A stretch of DNA of 64,000 nucleotides from contig NZ_CAJZAI010000008.1 of the NCBI RefSeq assembly GCF_914271435.1, positions 186,001 through 250,000 on the forward strand, in the 5' to 3' direction. The translations under genes were made by a program, and so were the position numbers. Shown in pieces: positions 9,906-17,073 of the stretch (positions are counted from its first letter, which is position 1; the number at the start of each line of letters is the position of its first letter). The notes beneath the pieces were generated by a model. It was not told where the DNA came from. It did no database searches and was given only the letters and a program-made list of their open reading frames with translations. The stretch is from Cupriavidus laharis (lineage in GTDB: Bacteria; Pseudomonadota; Gammaproteobacteria; Burkholderiales; Burkholderiaceae).

Positions 9906-9950
9906 ATGACTGGGCTGGCGTGGGTCGGCGAACGACCTGGCAATGCATGA

Positions 9951-9983
9951 AAAATGGCCAGCGCCGAAAGCGCTGGCCATTTT
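9951..9983. terminator. bidirectional rho-independent terminator
   Basis: A perfect 14-bp stem (AAAATGGCCAGCGC pairing with GCGCTGGCCATTTT) closes a 5-base CGAAA loop. It lies between the convergent ends of amn and the OmpW gene. A-tract and T-tract flanks are built into the stem, so it should work in both directions. Confidence 0.9.
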
Positions 9984-10001
9984 CGTCAGGACCAGGCCCG
10001 A

Positions 10002-10652
10002 TCAGAACCGATAGCCCACACCCATGCTGAACAGCCACGGGTCGAGGTTGACCTTGGACACCTTCTCTCCGCCGGCCTTCACGTCGCTGGCCAGCCAGAC
10101 CTTCTTGATATCGGCATTCAGGAACCAGTTCTTGGTCAGCTTGTAGTCCATGCCGATCTGCAGCGCGGGTGCCACGCTCCAGTTGTCCAGCTGCAGCGTA
10201 TTGCCGGCGATGTCGGCACCCCAGATGCGCGTGAAGTTCAGGCCCGCGCCCACATACGGACGGAAGGTGCCTTCCGGCAGGAAGTGGTACTGCACCAGCA
10301 GCGTGGGCGGCAGGTGCTTGAAGGTGCCGATCTTGTTGCCATTCAGGTAGACGTCCTGCTTCTGCGGCACAGTGAGCACCAGCTCAGCAGCGATGTTCCG
10401 CGTGAAGAAGTAGGTGACGTCGAGTTCGGGGATCCACTTGTTGTTGACGGTGATCGCGTCCGACGGTACGCCCAGCGCGGGAATGGCATCCGATTTGTCG
10501 GCCATGTCGAGGTAGGTGGCGCGCAGGCGCACCATCCAGTTGCCCTGCGTTTCGCCATCGGCTGCGAAGGCAGGCGTGGAAACCGCGCCGAACATGGCAA
10601 GCGCGGCGATGGCGGTGCTGGCGACCCGGGTTCGGAGAGAGATCTTGGTCAT
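10002..10652 (-). CDS. ompW: OmpW-family outer-membrane protein
   Basis: This 216-residue protein has a signal peptide (to about residue 31, TPAFA) and an eight-stranded OmpW-type barrel. Family features include WMVRLRATYLD near the mature N-terminus, the conserved middle segment LPPTLLVQYHF and the C-terminal GVGYRF ending in phenylalanine. OmpW proteins form narrow hydrophobic channels linked to small hydrophobic molecules and stress. The start at 10652 has only a weak ribosome-binding site. Hairpins upstream may matter for regulation (see the intergenic entry). Confidence 0.92.
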   Translation of the reverse strand: MTKISLRTRVASTAIAALAMFGAVSTPAFAADGETQGNWMVRLRATYLDMADKSDAIPALGVPSDAITVNNKWIPELDVTYFFTRNIAAELVLTVPQKQDVYLNGNKIGTFKHLPPTLLVQYHFLPEGTFRPYVGAGLNFTRIWGADIAGNTLQLDNWSVAPALQIGMDYKLTKNWFLNADIKKVWLASDVKAGGEKVSKVNLDPWLFSMGVGYRF

Positions 10653-11389
10653 AGCTTTTTGCTTAGGTCTGGTAAGAAATCTCGGCCAGTTTGGCCGAGC
10701 GGCCTTGGCGCGACATTGACCAAAGACAAGGATGACCCTATCAGCAGTAGGGTCGTCGCAATGGCGCCACGGCGCGGCCTGCGTGGCGCAGACCAGCCCC
10801 GCGGCGCGCGGCCGCGGCTTCTAAACACATGCGGATTTATTCGTGGCACGGCCGGAAGGCTCGCCTTAACCTTTGCGTCATGGCCGCAGGCGCGGCCGGT
10901 TCCTGGCATGTCGTGGGCGTCCGCAAGGGCGTCTTTCCGGGTGTGCCCCGTGGGGGCGGGGCACACCGGTTTCTTTGCCTGTCTGGCGCGGCCGTCGCAG
11001 CGCCAGAGTGCTGCAGCCATTGATCCCATGGGCAACGCACCGTCCTTCCGGTCTCTTCTCCAAGCCCATCGCCTTGATCGCCGCCGTCGCCCGCACGGCA
11101 ATCAACGGACCCGTATCACGCAATGCGCGCATGCGCCGGCAGCCGTTCGCGCCCGTTCCGGGCCGATGCATCCGGGCTTGTCCTCTGAGCCAAAGGGATG
11201 GGATGTACGTCACCCCCTGTGACCGCCAATCGTGCAAAGGGCGTCCGTAGCCGATGCCCCCTCGGCGAAAGGATGAGGGTTCCCCGCCTATGTGCGCCAG
11301 CGCTCAGCCGTCTGGCCGGTACAGCGCCGAAGCCATTGCGAATAGGCTGGTAGCGCGGGAAAAAGCAAATGACTCAAGGGGGGGCGATC
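10653..11389. other. 737-bp gene-free region with three hairpins
   Basis: No convincing gene lies here. Three inverted repeats are visible. 10681-10699 is CTCGGCCA/TGGCCGAG with a 3-base loop, in the likely ompW leader. 10734-10754 is GACCCTA/TAGGGTC with a 7-base spacer, possibly an operator. 10940-10967 has an 11-bp stem (GGTGTGCCCCG/CGGGGCACACC) followed by GGTTTCTTT, which resembles a plus-strand terminator with no obvious gene before it. The promoter of the Ig-like lipoprotein should lie at the right end but was not recognised. Confidence 0.5.
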
Positions 11390-12730
11390 ATGAAGGCAAG
11401 GACTTGGCTTGGCGGACTGGTATGCGCGGCGGCGACATTCCTCGTCGCGGCGTGCGGAGGCGGAGGAGGGGGCTCGGGCAGCGCGACGCCCGCCGCGGCG
11501 CCCACCGTGAACTACGCAGCGAAGCTGAATATCACCACCGCCGAAGTCGGCGTGGGCCGCACCATCACGATCAGCGCCGTTGCTGTCGACAGCAATGGCA
11601 ACGATGTCACGTCATCCACCAGCTTCGCATGGACATCCGTCGACCCGGCCATTGCTTCCGTCGTCAGCAGCACGGCGACGGTCGGCAATGCGGTGGTCAC
11701 GGGCGTCAATCCCGGTACCACCAGCGTGCAGGTAGTGGCCACCGTCAAGGCGGCAGACAACTCCACCGTACAACTGCCCGCACAGACCGCGACCATCACC
11801 GTGGTCCCGGCATCGGCCACGACCTACAGCCTGTCGGTCCCGAACACCTCGCTGTCGATGACTGACGGCCAGACGGTGCCGGTCAAGGTGTCGCTGGTCG
11901 ATAACAACGGCAACGACGTATCCGCGAACGGCACCGGCTGGGCCTGGTCCAGCAGCGGCCCTGCGGTACAGGTCACGCCGAACCTGAACAGCGCGACGCT
12001 GAAGGCCAGCAACAGCTCCACCACCGCGGCTGCCACGGCCGATGTGTCGGTGTCGGTGACGGCGCCTGATGGCCGCGTGCTCGGTGGTGTGATCTTCGTC
12101 ACTGTGCAGAAGAACGGCACCGCCACATACCGCGTCGTGACGACGCAGAACGGCGACCCGGTCAACGCGCTGCAGGTACTCAGCACCTATCCGGCCAAGT
12201 TCAGCGCACGCGTGCTGCGCAACGACGACCAGGACGTGACGGCGGACTTCGACGGTACGTGGACATATGCAGCAACATCGTCGACCCTGTCGGCTTCGGA
12301 AGCCGCCGGTACGCATGACGTGACGGTCAGCACCAGCCTTGCCAAGGGAGCGGGTCCGACGCAGGGCACGCTCACGGTCACGGCGGTCAGCACCAAGCTG
12401 GCAGCGAAGCCAACGGCCACGCTCAACGTGGTGGAGAACCCGGAGTGGGCGCTGATGCCTGACGTCCAGCAACCGCTTACGCTGATGATGTTTGGTATTC
12501 CGATCCCGGTCACGGTGGGCCTGAAGCACTTTGGCGACGACCAGGCTTCGACTGCTTGCAGTGGTTGGACCTGGGTCCCCAACGGACCGGTTACGCTGTC
12601 GCCGGGCATCGGAGACAATCAGCGGATCGTGTCACCGACGGCCACCGGCGACTTCACGCTGACGGTCAGCTGCACCAACGTTGCCGACAACAAACTGATG
12701 ACGGTGAAGCTGGTCGGTACCGTCAAGTAG
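11390..12730 (+). CDS. Ig-like (Big-type) domain lipoprotein
   Basis: This 446-residue surface or periplasmic lipoprotein has the lipobox LVAACGG, a Gly/Ser linker and at least three Ig-like beta-sandwich segments (about residues 35-135, 140-235 and 240-345). These carry the repeated phrase VDNNGNDVSANG / VDSNGNDVTSS that is typical of bacterial Ig-like group 2 repeats. The final 100 residues hold two cysteines (in TACSGW and VSCTN) that could form a disulfide. The start at 11390 has AAGGGGGGG upstream and begins the signal peptide. The role is unknown; adhesion or matrix functions are common for such repeats. Confidence 0.8.
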   Translation: MKARTWLGGLVCAAATFLVAACGGGGGGSGSATPAAAPTVNYAAKLNITTAEVGVGRTITISAVAVDSNGNDVTSSTSFAWTSVDPAIASVVSSTATVGNAVVTGVNPGTTSVQVVATVKAADNSTVQLPAQTATITVVPASATTYSLSVPNTSLSMTDGQTVPVKVSLVDNNGNDVSANGTGWAWSSSGPAVQVTPNLNSATLKASNSSTTAAATADVSVSVTAPDGRVLGGVIFVTVQKNGTATYRVVTTQNGDPVNALQVLSTYPAKFSARVLRNDDQDVTADFDGTWTYAATSSTLSASEAAGTHDVTVSTSLAKGAGPTQGTLTVTAVSTKLAAKPTATLNVVENPEWALMPDVQQPLTLMMFGIPIPVTVGLKHFGDDQASTACSGWTWVPNGPVTLSPGIGDNQRIVSPTATGDFTLTVSCTNVADNKLMTVKLVGTVK

Positions 12731-12761
12731 CAAGCACGGGCTGGTTGTCCCGCAGCCCCGT

Positions 12762-12787
12762 AACGCCCTCCGCAGGAGGGCGTTTTT
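12762..12787 (+). terminator. rho-independent terminator
   Basis: A perfect 10-bp stem (AACGCCCTCC/GGAGGGCGTT) with a GCA loop runs into five T residues, 31 bp after the lipoprotein stop codon. Confidence 0.92.
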
Positions 12788-13121
12788 GCATTTCTGGTGC
12801 CGTTGACGGACGGACATGGATGCTGAGCGTACCCATTTCTGCGTGCCCGGCAGACTGCCGCCTGGACACGCTTTCGTCGTCACTGCAGCGTGCGCTTCTA
12901 CGTGCAAAAGCATCAGAAGCCGCCCGGCGCGGCGCAGCAAGCGTACCTGTTTCTGCGAGCATGGGCGCAATGGGTGCCGCCCTATTGCGAGGCGTGCAAT
13001 ATGGGGCCCGGTGGCCATATCGTGAAGCGCAGAAGAGCCGTCGCTGACGCGACATAGGGTACGGGCGTACCCGTTTCTGCGTAGAAATCCGAAGGAGAAA
13101 GGGAGCGCCAGAGGGCCGGAA
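12788..13121. repeat. three spaced copies of a 17-bp direct repeat
   Basis: The 334-bp interval has no supported gene. It contains GCGTACCYRTTTCTGCG at 12827-12843, 12941-12957 and 13065-13081, spaced 114 and 124 bp and all in the same orientation. Copies differ only at two positions. The core 12-mer GTACCCATTTCT recurs, also on the plus strand, inside two genes at 21628-21639 and 26386-26397. The function is unknown. Confidence 0.6.
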
Positions 13122-13436
13122 TCAGCGCTTGCGCACCAGCCGGATGACTTGCTCGGCGGGTTTGTCCTGCGTGCCTTCGGAGGGCGCAGTGTTGGAGGCG
13201 CACGTATTGCAGCCGCCGTCATCACAGCTGCTGGCGCAGCCAGCCGCTGCCTGCGGGGCCAGCCAGCGCACCAGGCGCGCGCGCCAGCCGGTGGCAGACG
13301 GGCCGCCGAGGCGCGCGGCCAGCCCGGCCTTCAGGCGTTCGCGCGTGCGCGGCGCGTAGCGGGCCGCCACCGACACCGCGCACGCCAGCACGATCAGCGG
13401 GACCAGCAGGGATTCGATGGCGTGGTAGAAGCTCAT
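13122..13436 (-). CDS. small Cys-rich membrane protein of the feo operon
   Basis: This 104-residue protein has one N-terminal membrane segment (about residues 8-27, SLLVPLIVLACAVSVAA), a basic linker and a cysteine cluster CASSCDDGGCNTC (about residues 67-79). It lies 12 bp downstream of feoB and is co-directional, so it is almost certainly co-expressed with ferrous-iron uptake. It takes the position of small FeoC or FeoB-associated Cys-rich proteins but is not recognisably FeoC. Binding of iron or an Fe-S cluster by the cysteines is plausible and unproven. Confidence 0.75.
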   Translation of the reverse strand: MSFYHAIESLLVPLIVLACAVSVAARYAPRTRERLKAGLAARLGGPSATGWRARLVRWLAPQAAAGCASSCDDGGCNTCASNTAPSEGTQDKPAEQVIRLVRKR

Positions 13437-13448
13437 GGCGTCAGAGCG

Positions 13449-15302
13449 TCAGCTGAACAGCAGGGCGACGCGGTAGGTGATGAGTGCGGCCAGGTAGCCC
13501 AGGCCGGCCAAGTAAGCCGCCGAGGCCGCCATCACCTTCCACGAATTGGTTTCGCGGCGGATCACCGCCAGCGTGGAAATGCACTGCGGCGCGAACACGT
13601 ACCAGGCCAGCAGCGCCAGCGCCGTGGCCAGCGACCACTGCTGCGCGATCATCGGGGCGAGCTGCGCTGCCACCGCGTCGTCGCTGCCCGACAGCGCATA
13701 GACAGTCGCCAGCGCGCCCACCGCCACCTCGCGCGCGGCCAGGCCCGGCACCAGCGCAATGCAGATCTGCCAGTTGAAGCCCACCGGCGCGAAGACATGC
13801 TCCAGCGCCTTGCCGATCATGCCCGCGAAGCTGTAGTCGATAGCAGGTCCCGTGGCGCCTTCCGGCGGGGCCGGGAACGTCGCCAGGAACCACAGCAGCA
13901 CGGTCAGCGCCAGGATCACCTTGCCGACGCGCGCCAGGAAGATACGGGCACGCTCCCACAGCCCCAGCGCCACGTCGCGCGGGTTGGGAATGCGGTACGA
14001 CGGCAGCTCCATCAGCAGCGGATGGTCGGTGCGATCGTGGCGGAAATACTTGAGCGTGTAGGCCACCGCCAGCGCACTGACGATGCCTGCCACGTACAGC
14101 GCGAACAGCACCAGCCCCTGCAGGTTGAACAGGCCCATCACCGTGCGTTGGGGGATGAACGCGCCGATCAGCAGTGCATAGACCGGCAGCCGCGCCGAGC
14201 AGGTCATCAGCGGCGCCACCAGGATCGTGGTCAGCCGGTCGCGTGGATCCTGGATGGTGCGCGTGGCCATGATGCCCGGGATCGCGCAGGCGAAGCTCGA
14301 CAGCAGCGGAATGAACGAGCGCCCCGACAGCCCGGCACCCATCATCAGCCGGTCCAGCAAGAAGGCCGCGCGGGGCAGGTAGCCCGATTCTTCGAGCGTC
14401 AGGATGAACAGGAACAGGATCAGGATCTGCGGCAGGAACACCACCACGCTGCCCAGGCCCGCGATCAGGCCATCGACCAGCAGGCTCTTCAGCATGCCGT
14501 CGGGCATATAGGTGCCGACGATCTCGCCGAACCAGTGCACGCCGGCTTCGATGCCGTCCATCAGCGGCGCGGCCCACGAGAACACCGCCTGGAACATCAG
14601 GAACAGCAGCACGGCCAGCAGCAGCAGGCCAAACACCGGGTGCAGCACAATGCGGTCGAGGCGGTCATCCAGCGCAGCGGTGCGCGCAGGCATCGACACC
14701 GCGGCCTGGAGCAGCCGGTTGACCTCGGCATGCACGTCGAGATCATCGGCAGGTGGCAATGCCGGCGGTGCGGGCGGCAGCGCGCCATCCAGCAGGTTGA
14801 GCAGGGCCGCGGCGCCTTCGCGCTTGATCGCCACGGTCTGTACGACCGGCACCCCCAACGCGGCCGTCAGCTTGTCGCGGTCGATATGGATGCCGCGCTT
14901 GGCAGCCGCATCGCTCATGTTGAGCACCACCACCATGGGCAGTCCCAGGCGGCGCAATTCCAGCACGAAGCGAAGGTGCAAGCGCAGGTTGGTGGCGTCG
15001 ACCACGGAAACCAGCAGGTCGGGTGTCGGCTCGCCGGGGCGCTTGCCCATGCAGATGTCGCGCGTGATGGCCTCGTCGAGGCTTGCTGCGTGCAGGCTGT
15101 ACGCGCCCGGCAGGTCCAGGATGCGGATCTGCCTGCCGGCCGGCGACACGAAGAAGCCTTCCTTGCGCTCAACCGTCACGCCGGCATAGTTCGCCACCTT
15201 CTGGCGGCTGCCGGTCAGGCGGTTGAACAGCGCGGTTTTGCCGCAGTTGGGATTGCCCACCAGCGCGATACGCAAGGCGGAGGAAGAAGGAGCTGCAGAC
15301 AT
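13449..15302 (-). CDS. feoB: ferrous iron transporter FeoB
   Basis: This 617-residue inner-membrane transporter has an N-terminal G domain with G1 GNPNCGKT (residues 16-23) and G3 DLPG (63-66). The Gate membrane domains follow, with conserved SFIPLLSSFACAIPG and paired Gate cysteines. FeoB imports Fe2+ under low-oxygen or iron-poor conditions. It is shorter than the E. coli protein (773), as is common in Burkholderiales. The start at 15302, 13 bp after feoA, begins directly before the G1 strand. It lies in a feoA-feoB-Cys-rich operon behind a Fur box. Confidence 0.95.
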   Translation of the reverse strand: MSAAPSSSALRIALVGNPNCGKTALFNRLTGSRQKVANYAGVTVERKEGFFVSPAGRQIRILDLPGAYSLHAASLDEAITRDICMGKRPGEPTPDLLVSVVDATNLRLHLRFVLELRRLGLPMVVVLNMSDAAAKRGIHIDRDKLTAALGVPVVQTVAIKREGAAALLNLLDGALPPAPPALPPADDLDVHAEVNRLLQAAVSMPARTAALDDRLDRIVLHPVFGLLLLAVLLFLMFQAVFSWAAPLMDGIEAGVHWFGEIVGTYMPDGMLKSLLVDGLIAGLGSVVVFLPQILILFLFILTLEESGYLPRAAFLLDRLMMGAGLSGRSFIPLLSSFACAIPGIMATRTIQDPRDRLTTILVAPLMTCSARLPVYALLIGAFIPQRTVMGLFNLQGLVLFALYVAGIVSALAVAYTLKYFRHDRTDHPLLMELPSYRIPNPRDVALGLWERARIFLARVGKVILALTVLLWFLATFPAPPEGATGPAIDYSFAGMIGKALEHVFAPVGFNWQICIALVPGLAAREVAVGALATVYALSGSDDAVAAQLAPMIAQQWSLATALALLAWYVFAPQCISTLAVIRRETNSWKVMAASAAYLAGLGYLAALITYRVALLFS

Positions 15303-15315
15303 ATTCGGGGAGAAC

Positions 15316-15633
15316 TCAGGCGGTGCGTTGGGCCGCCTTGCTATCAGGCTGACCGGCGGCCTCGCTGGCCGGCGCAATGCTGGTAACGGTGGCGCTGACG
15401 ACTTGGACGCCGATGCGTGCCGCCTCGGAGCGGCGCAGGGCGAAGCGTGTGAAGCCGACCTGGGCAACCAGCGGATCCATGCCGAAGGGGCCGAAGGCGA
15501 TCACCTGCACCGGTTCGCCGGGAACGAAGCCAAGCTCGCGCAGGCGGCGCGCCACCGGATCACCCGGCGTGGCATCGTCCACCGATTGCACAACGGCGGG
15601 CGTGCGCCGTGGAAGTTCAGACAACCGCATCAT
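15316..15633 (-). CDS. feoA: ferrous iron transport protein FeoA
   Basis: This 105-residue protein carries the SH3-like FeoA domain (about residues 2-78), including the phrases RRLRELGFVPGEPVQVI and MDPLVAQVGFTRFALRRSEA. FeoA is a cytoplasmic partner needed for FeoB activity. An Ala/Ser-rich tail of about 25 residues extends past the domain. Two adjacent ATGs (15633 and 15630) could start it. It is the first gene of the operon, 63 bp downstream of the Fur box. Confidence 0.94.
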   Translation of the reverse strand: MMRLSELPRRTPAVVQSVDDATPGDPVARRLRELGFVPGEPVQVIAFGPFGMDPLVAQVGFTRFALRRSEAARIGVQVVSATVTSIAPASEAAGQPDSKAAQRTA

Positions 15634-15695
15634 GCTTCCAGTCCGTAGGCGCGGAGTATCGCCGCGCGGACGGCGCGATCCCGCCAGGGTACGTA

Positions 15696-15714
15696 AATGA
15701 AAATCGTTTTCATT
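15696..15714. promoter_or_regulatory. Fur box upstream of feoA
   Basis: AATGAAAATCGTTTTCATT has perfect 8-bp arms (AATGAAAA/TTTTCATT) around a 3-base centre and closely resembles the 19-bp Fur consensus. Its place 63 bp before feoA predicts iron-dependent repression of the operon. Confidence 0.88.
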
Positions 15715-15977
15715 GTATCTCAATTCCATTGCAGCAATGCCAAACCGGCTGACGGGGCGGGCACTTTGCGCATATTCGCCGATACACGCAAAGCCGCTAT
15801 TTTGCCTTGCTACCCCATCCAGCGGGACGGGCTTGCGCTGATTTCCGATGGCCTGCCACGGCTTTGCTTGCGCCGCGATGCCCGTCCTTTCGATTACTCC
15901 ATTTGTGTTATTGGTGAGGCAAGGCCCGGGAGTTAAGCTGCACTCACGCTGAACACCCCGTTCCACGCGTACTTCAC

Positions 15978-16009
15978 AAGCCACCAGCCCTTGGGTCCGG
16001 TGGCTTTTT
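15978..16009 (+). terminator. orphan plus-strand terminator
   Basis: AAGCCACC (15978-15985) pairs with GGTGGCTT (15999-16006), followed by a run of T residues. It reads as a rho-independent terminator on the plus strand, yet no plus-strand gene precedes it; both neighbouring genes are on the minus strand. It may end an unannotated small RNA. Confidence 0.6.
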
Positions 16010-16030
16010 CTTTGTGGGCGGGGAACCCGT

Positions 16031-16930
16031 TCAGGCCTGCGTTGCCTGTGCTGCCGTGGCCGCCCGCACCATCGCCACGAAGTGGTCTCGTGCCGGGTGG
16101 TCCGGCGCAGCCTTCCACGCGCAGTAGACCTCGGACGGTACCGCCGCGTCCGCCAGCGGCCGGAAGGCAGCCCCGGCCATGCCCGATCTTGCCAGCGCAG
16201 CCGGCACGACCGCCACGCCCATCCCCTGTGACACCAGCGACACCACCGACAGCCAATGCCGCACCTCGTGCCGGATCTGCGGATAGAAGCCACACGCGGT
16301 GCACATCTCGAAAATCCGGCTGTAGTAGTCCGGCGAAGCCTTGCGCGAGAACAGCACGAACGGCTCGGCGCGCAGGTCGGTCAGCGCCACCTCGGCCTGC
16401 GCCGCAAGCGCATGGTCCTGCGGCAAACAACAGACAAAGGGCTCACGGTGGACCAGCACGGCGCTCAGTTCGTCCGGCAGGCGCCCCGTATGGACGAAAC
16501 CGGCGTCGAGCTCGTTATGCAGCAGGGCGTCGATCTGTTCCTGCGAGTTGAGTTCCGTCAGCGCCACCTGGATGCCCGGATAGCCCGCCTGGAAGTCGCG
16601 CAGGTGCTGCGGCAGGCCGCGGTACAGCATCGAGCCAACAAAGCCCACCCGCAGCCGCCCGACCGCGCCGGCCTCGATCTCGCGCGCCAGCATGCGCGCG
16701 GACTCGGCCTGGGCCAGCAGCGCGCTAGCCGACTCGCGGAAGGCCCGCCCGGCCGCCGTCAGCCGCACGCCCCGGCTGTCGCGCTCGAACAGCTTTGCGC
16801 CCACCGAGGCTTCGAGCTGCTGGATATTGAGCGACAGCGGCGGCTGCGAGATGGCCAGCCGCTTGGCGGCGCGGCCGAAGTGCAGTTCCTCGGCCAGGAC
16901 CAGGAAATAGCGCAGGTGTCGAAATTCCAT
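16031..16930 (-). CDS. LysR-family transcriptional regulator
   Basis: This 299-residue regulator has an N-terminal winged HTH (residues 1-60, AAKRLAISQPPLSLNIQQLE) and a C-terminal type-2 periplasmic-binding-like effector domain (about 90-295). It is divergent from the acyl-CoA dehydrogenase operon, with a 143-bp gap. It probably controls that operon in response to a pathway metabolite. A 15-bp palindrome with LysR-box geometry lies just upstream of its start. Confidence 0.93.
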   Translation of the reverse strand: MEFRHLRYFLVLAEELHFGRAAKRLAISQPPLSLNIQQLEASVGAKLFERDSRGVRLTAAGRAFRESASALLAQAESARMLAREIEAGAVGRLRVGFVGSMLYRGLPQHLRDFQAGYPGIQVALTELNSQEQIDALLHNELDAGFVHTGRLPDELSAVLVHREPFVCCLPQDHALAAQAEVALTDLRAEPFVLFSRKASPDYYSRIFEMCTACGFYPQIRHEVRHWLSVVSLVSQGMGVAVVPAALARSGMAGAAFRPLADAAVPSEVYCAWKAAPDHPARDHFVAMVRAATAAQATQA

Positions 16931-16934
16931 GGCG

Positions 16935-16949
16935 ATATAAAAATTATAT
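16935..16949. promoter_or_regulatory. candidate LysR box
   Basis: ATATAA-AAA-TTATAT is a perfect 6-3-6 inverted repeat that also satisfies T-N11-A. It is only 5 bp from the LysR start codon, in the divergent promoter region, so it is a likely autoregulatory and activator site. Confidence 0.55.
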
Positions 16950-17073
16950 TGATCAAGCCAATTTTAGAATTAGACGTGAATCCATGGGCATCCAATAATG
17001 GTGCAAACAGGTCCGCGCGCCGCTATGTCAGCCGGCTGAACAGCGGATCAGACAGCCCGTCCAGGAGACCTTC

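Larger units (their letters stand above)
15634..16030. other. gene-free region between feoA and the LysR gene
   Basis: These 397 bp hold the Fur box (15696-15714) near the feoA end and a terminator-like hairpin (15978-16009) near the LysR end. The 260 bp between them contain no convincing coding region. Confidence 0.5.

Noticed and set aside
11190-11370. Possible c-di-GMP riboswitch before the Ig-like lipoprotein gene
   Set aside because: GCAAAG- and GTAGCCGA-like pieces are present, but the order, pairing and receptor loop do not fit the GEMM consensus.
13149-15386. 745-codon plus-strand frame opposite feoB
   Set aside because: Shadow of feoB codon positions; Gln/Arg/His-rich with no recognisable domain or start site.
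15697-15936. Possible small gene starting in the Fur box
   Set aside because: The start codon lies inside the Fur palindrome, there is no ribosome-binding site, and the sequence has no protein-like features.
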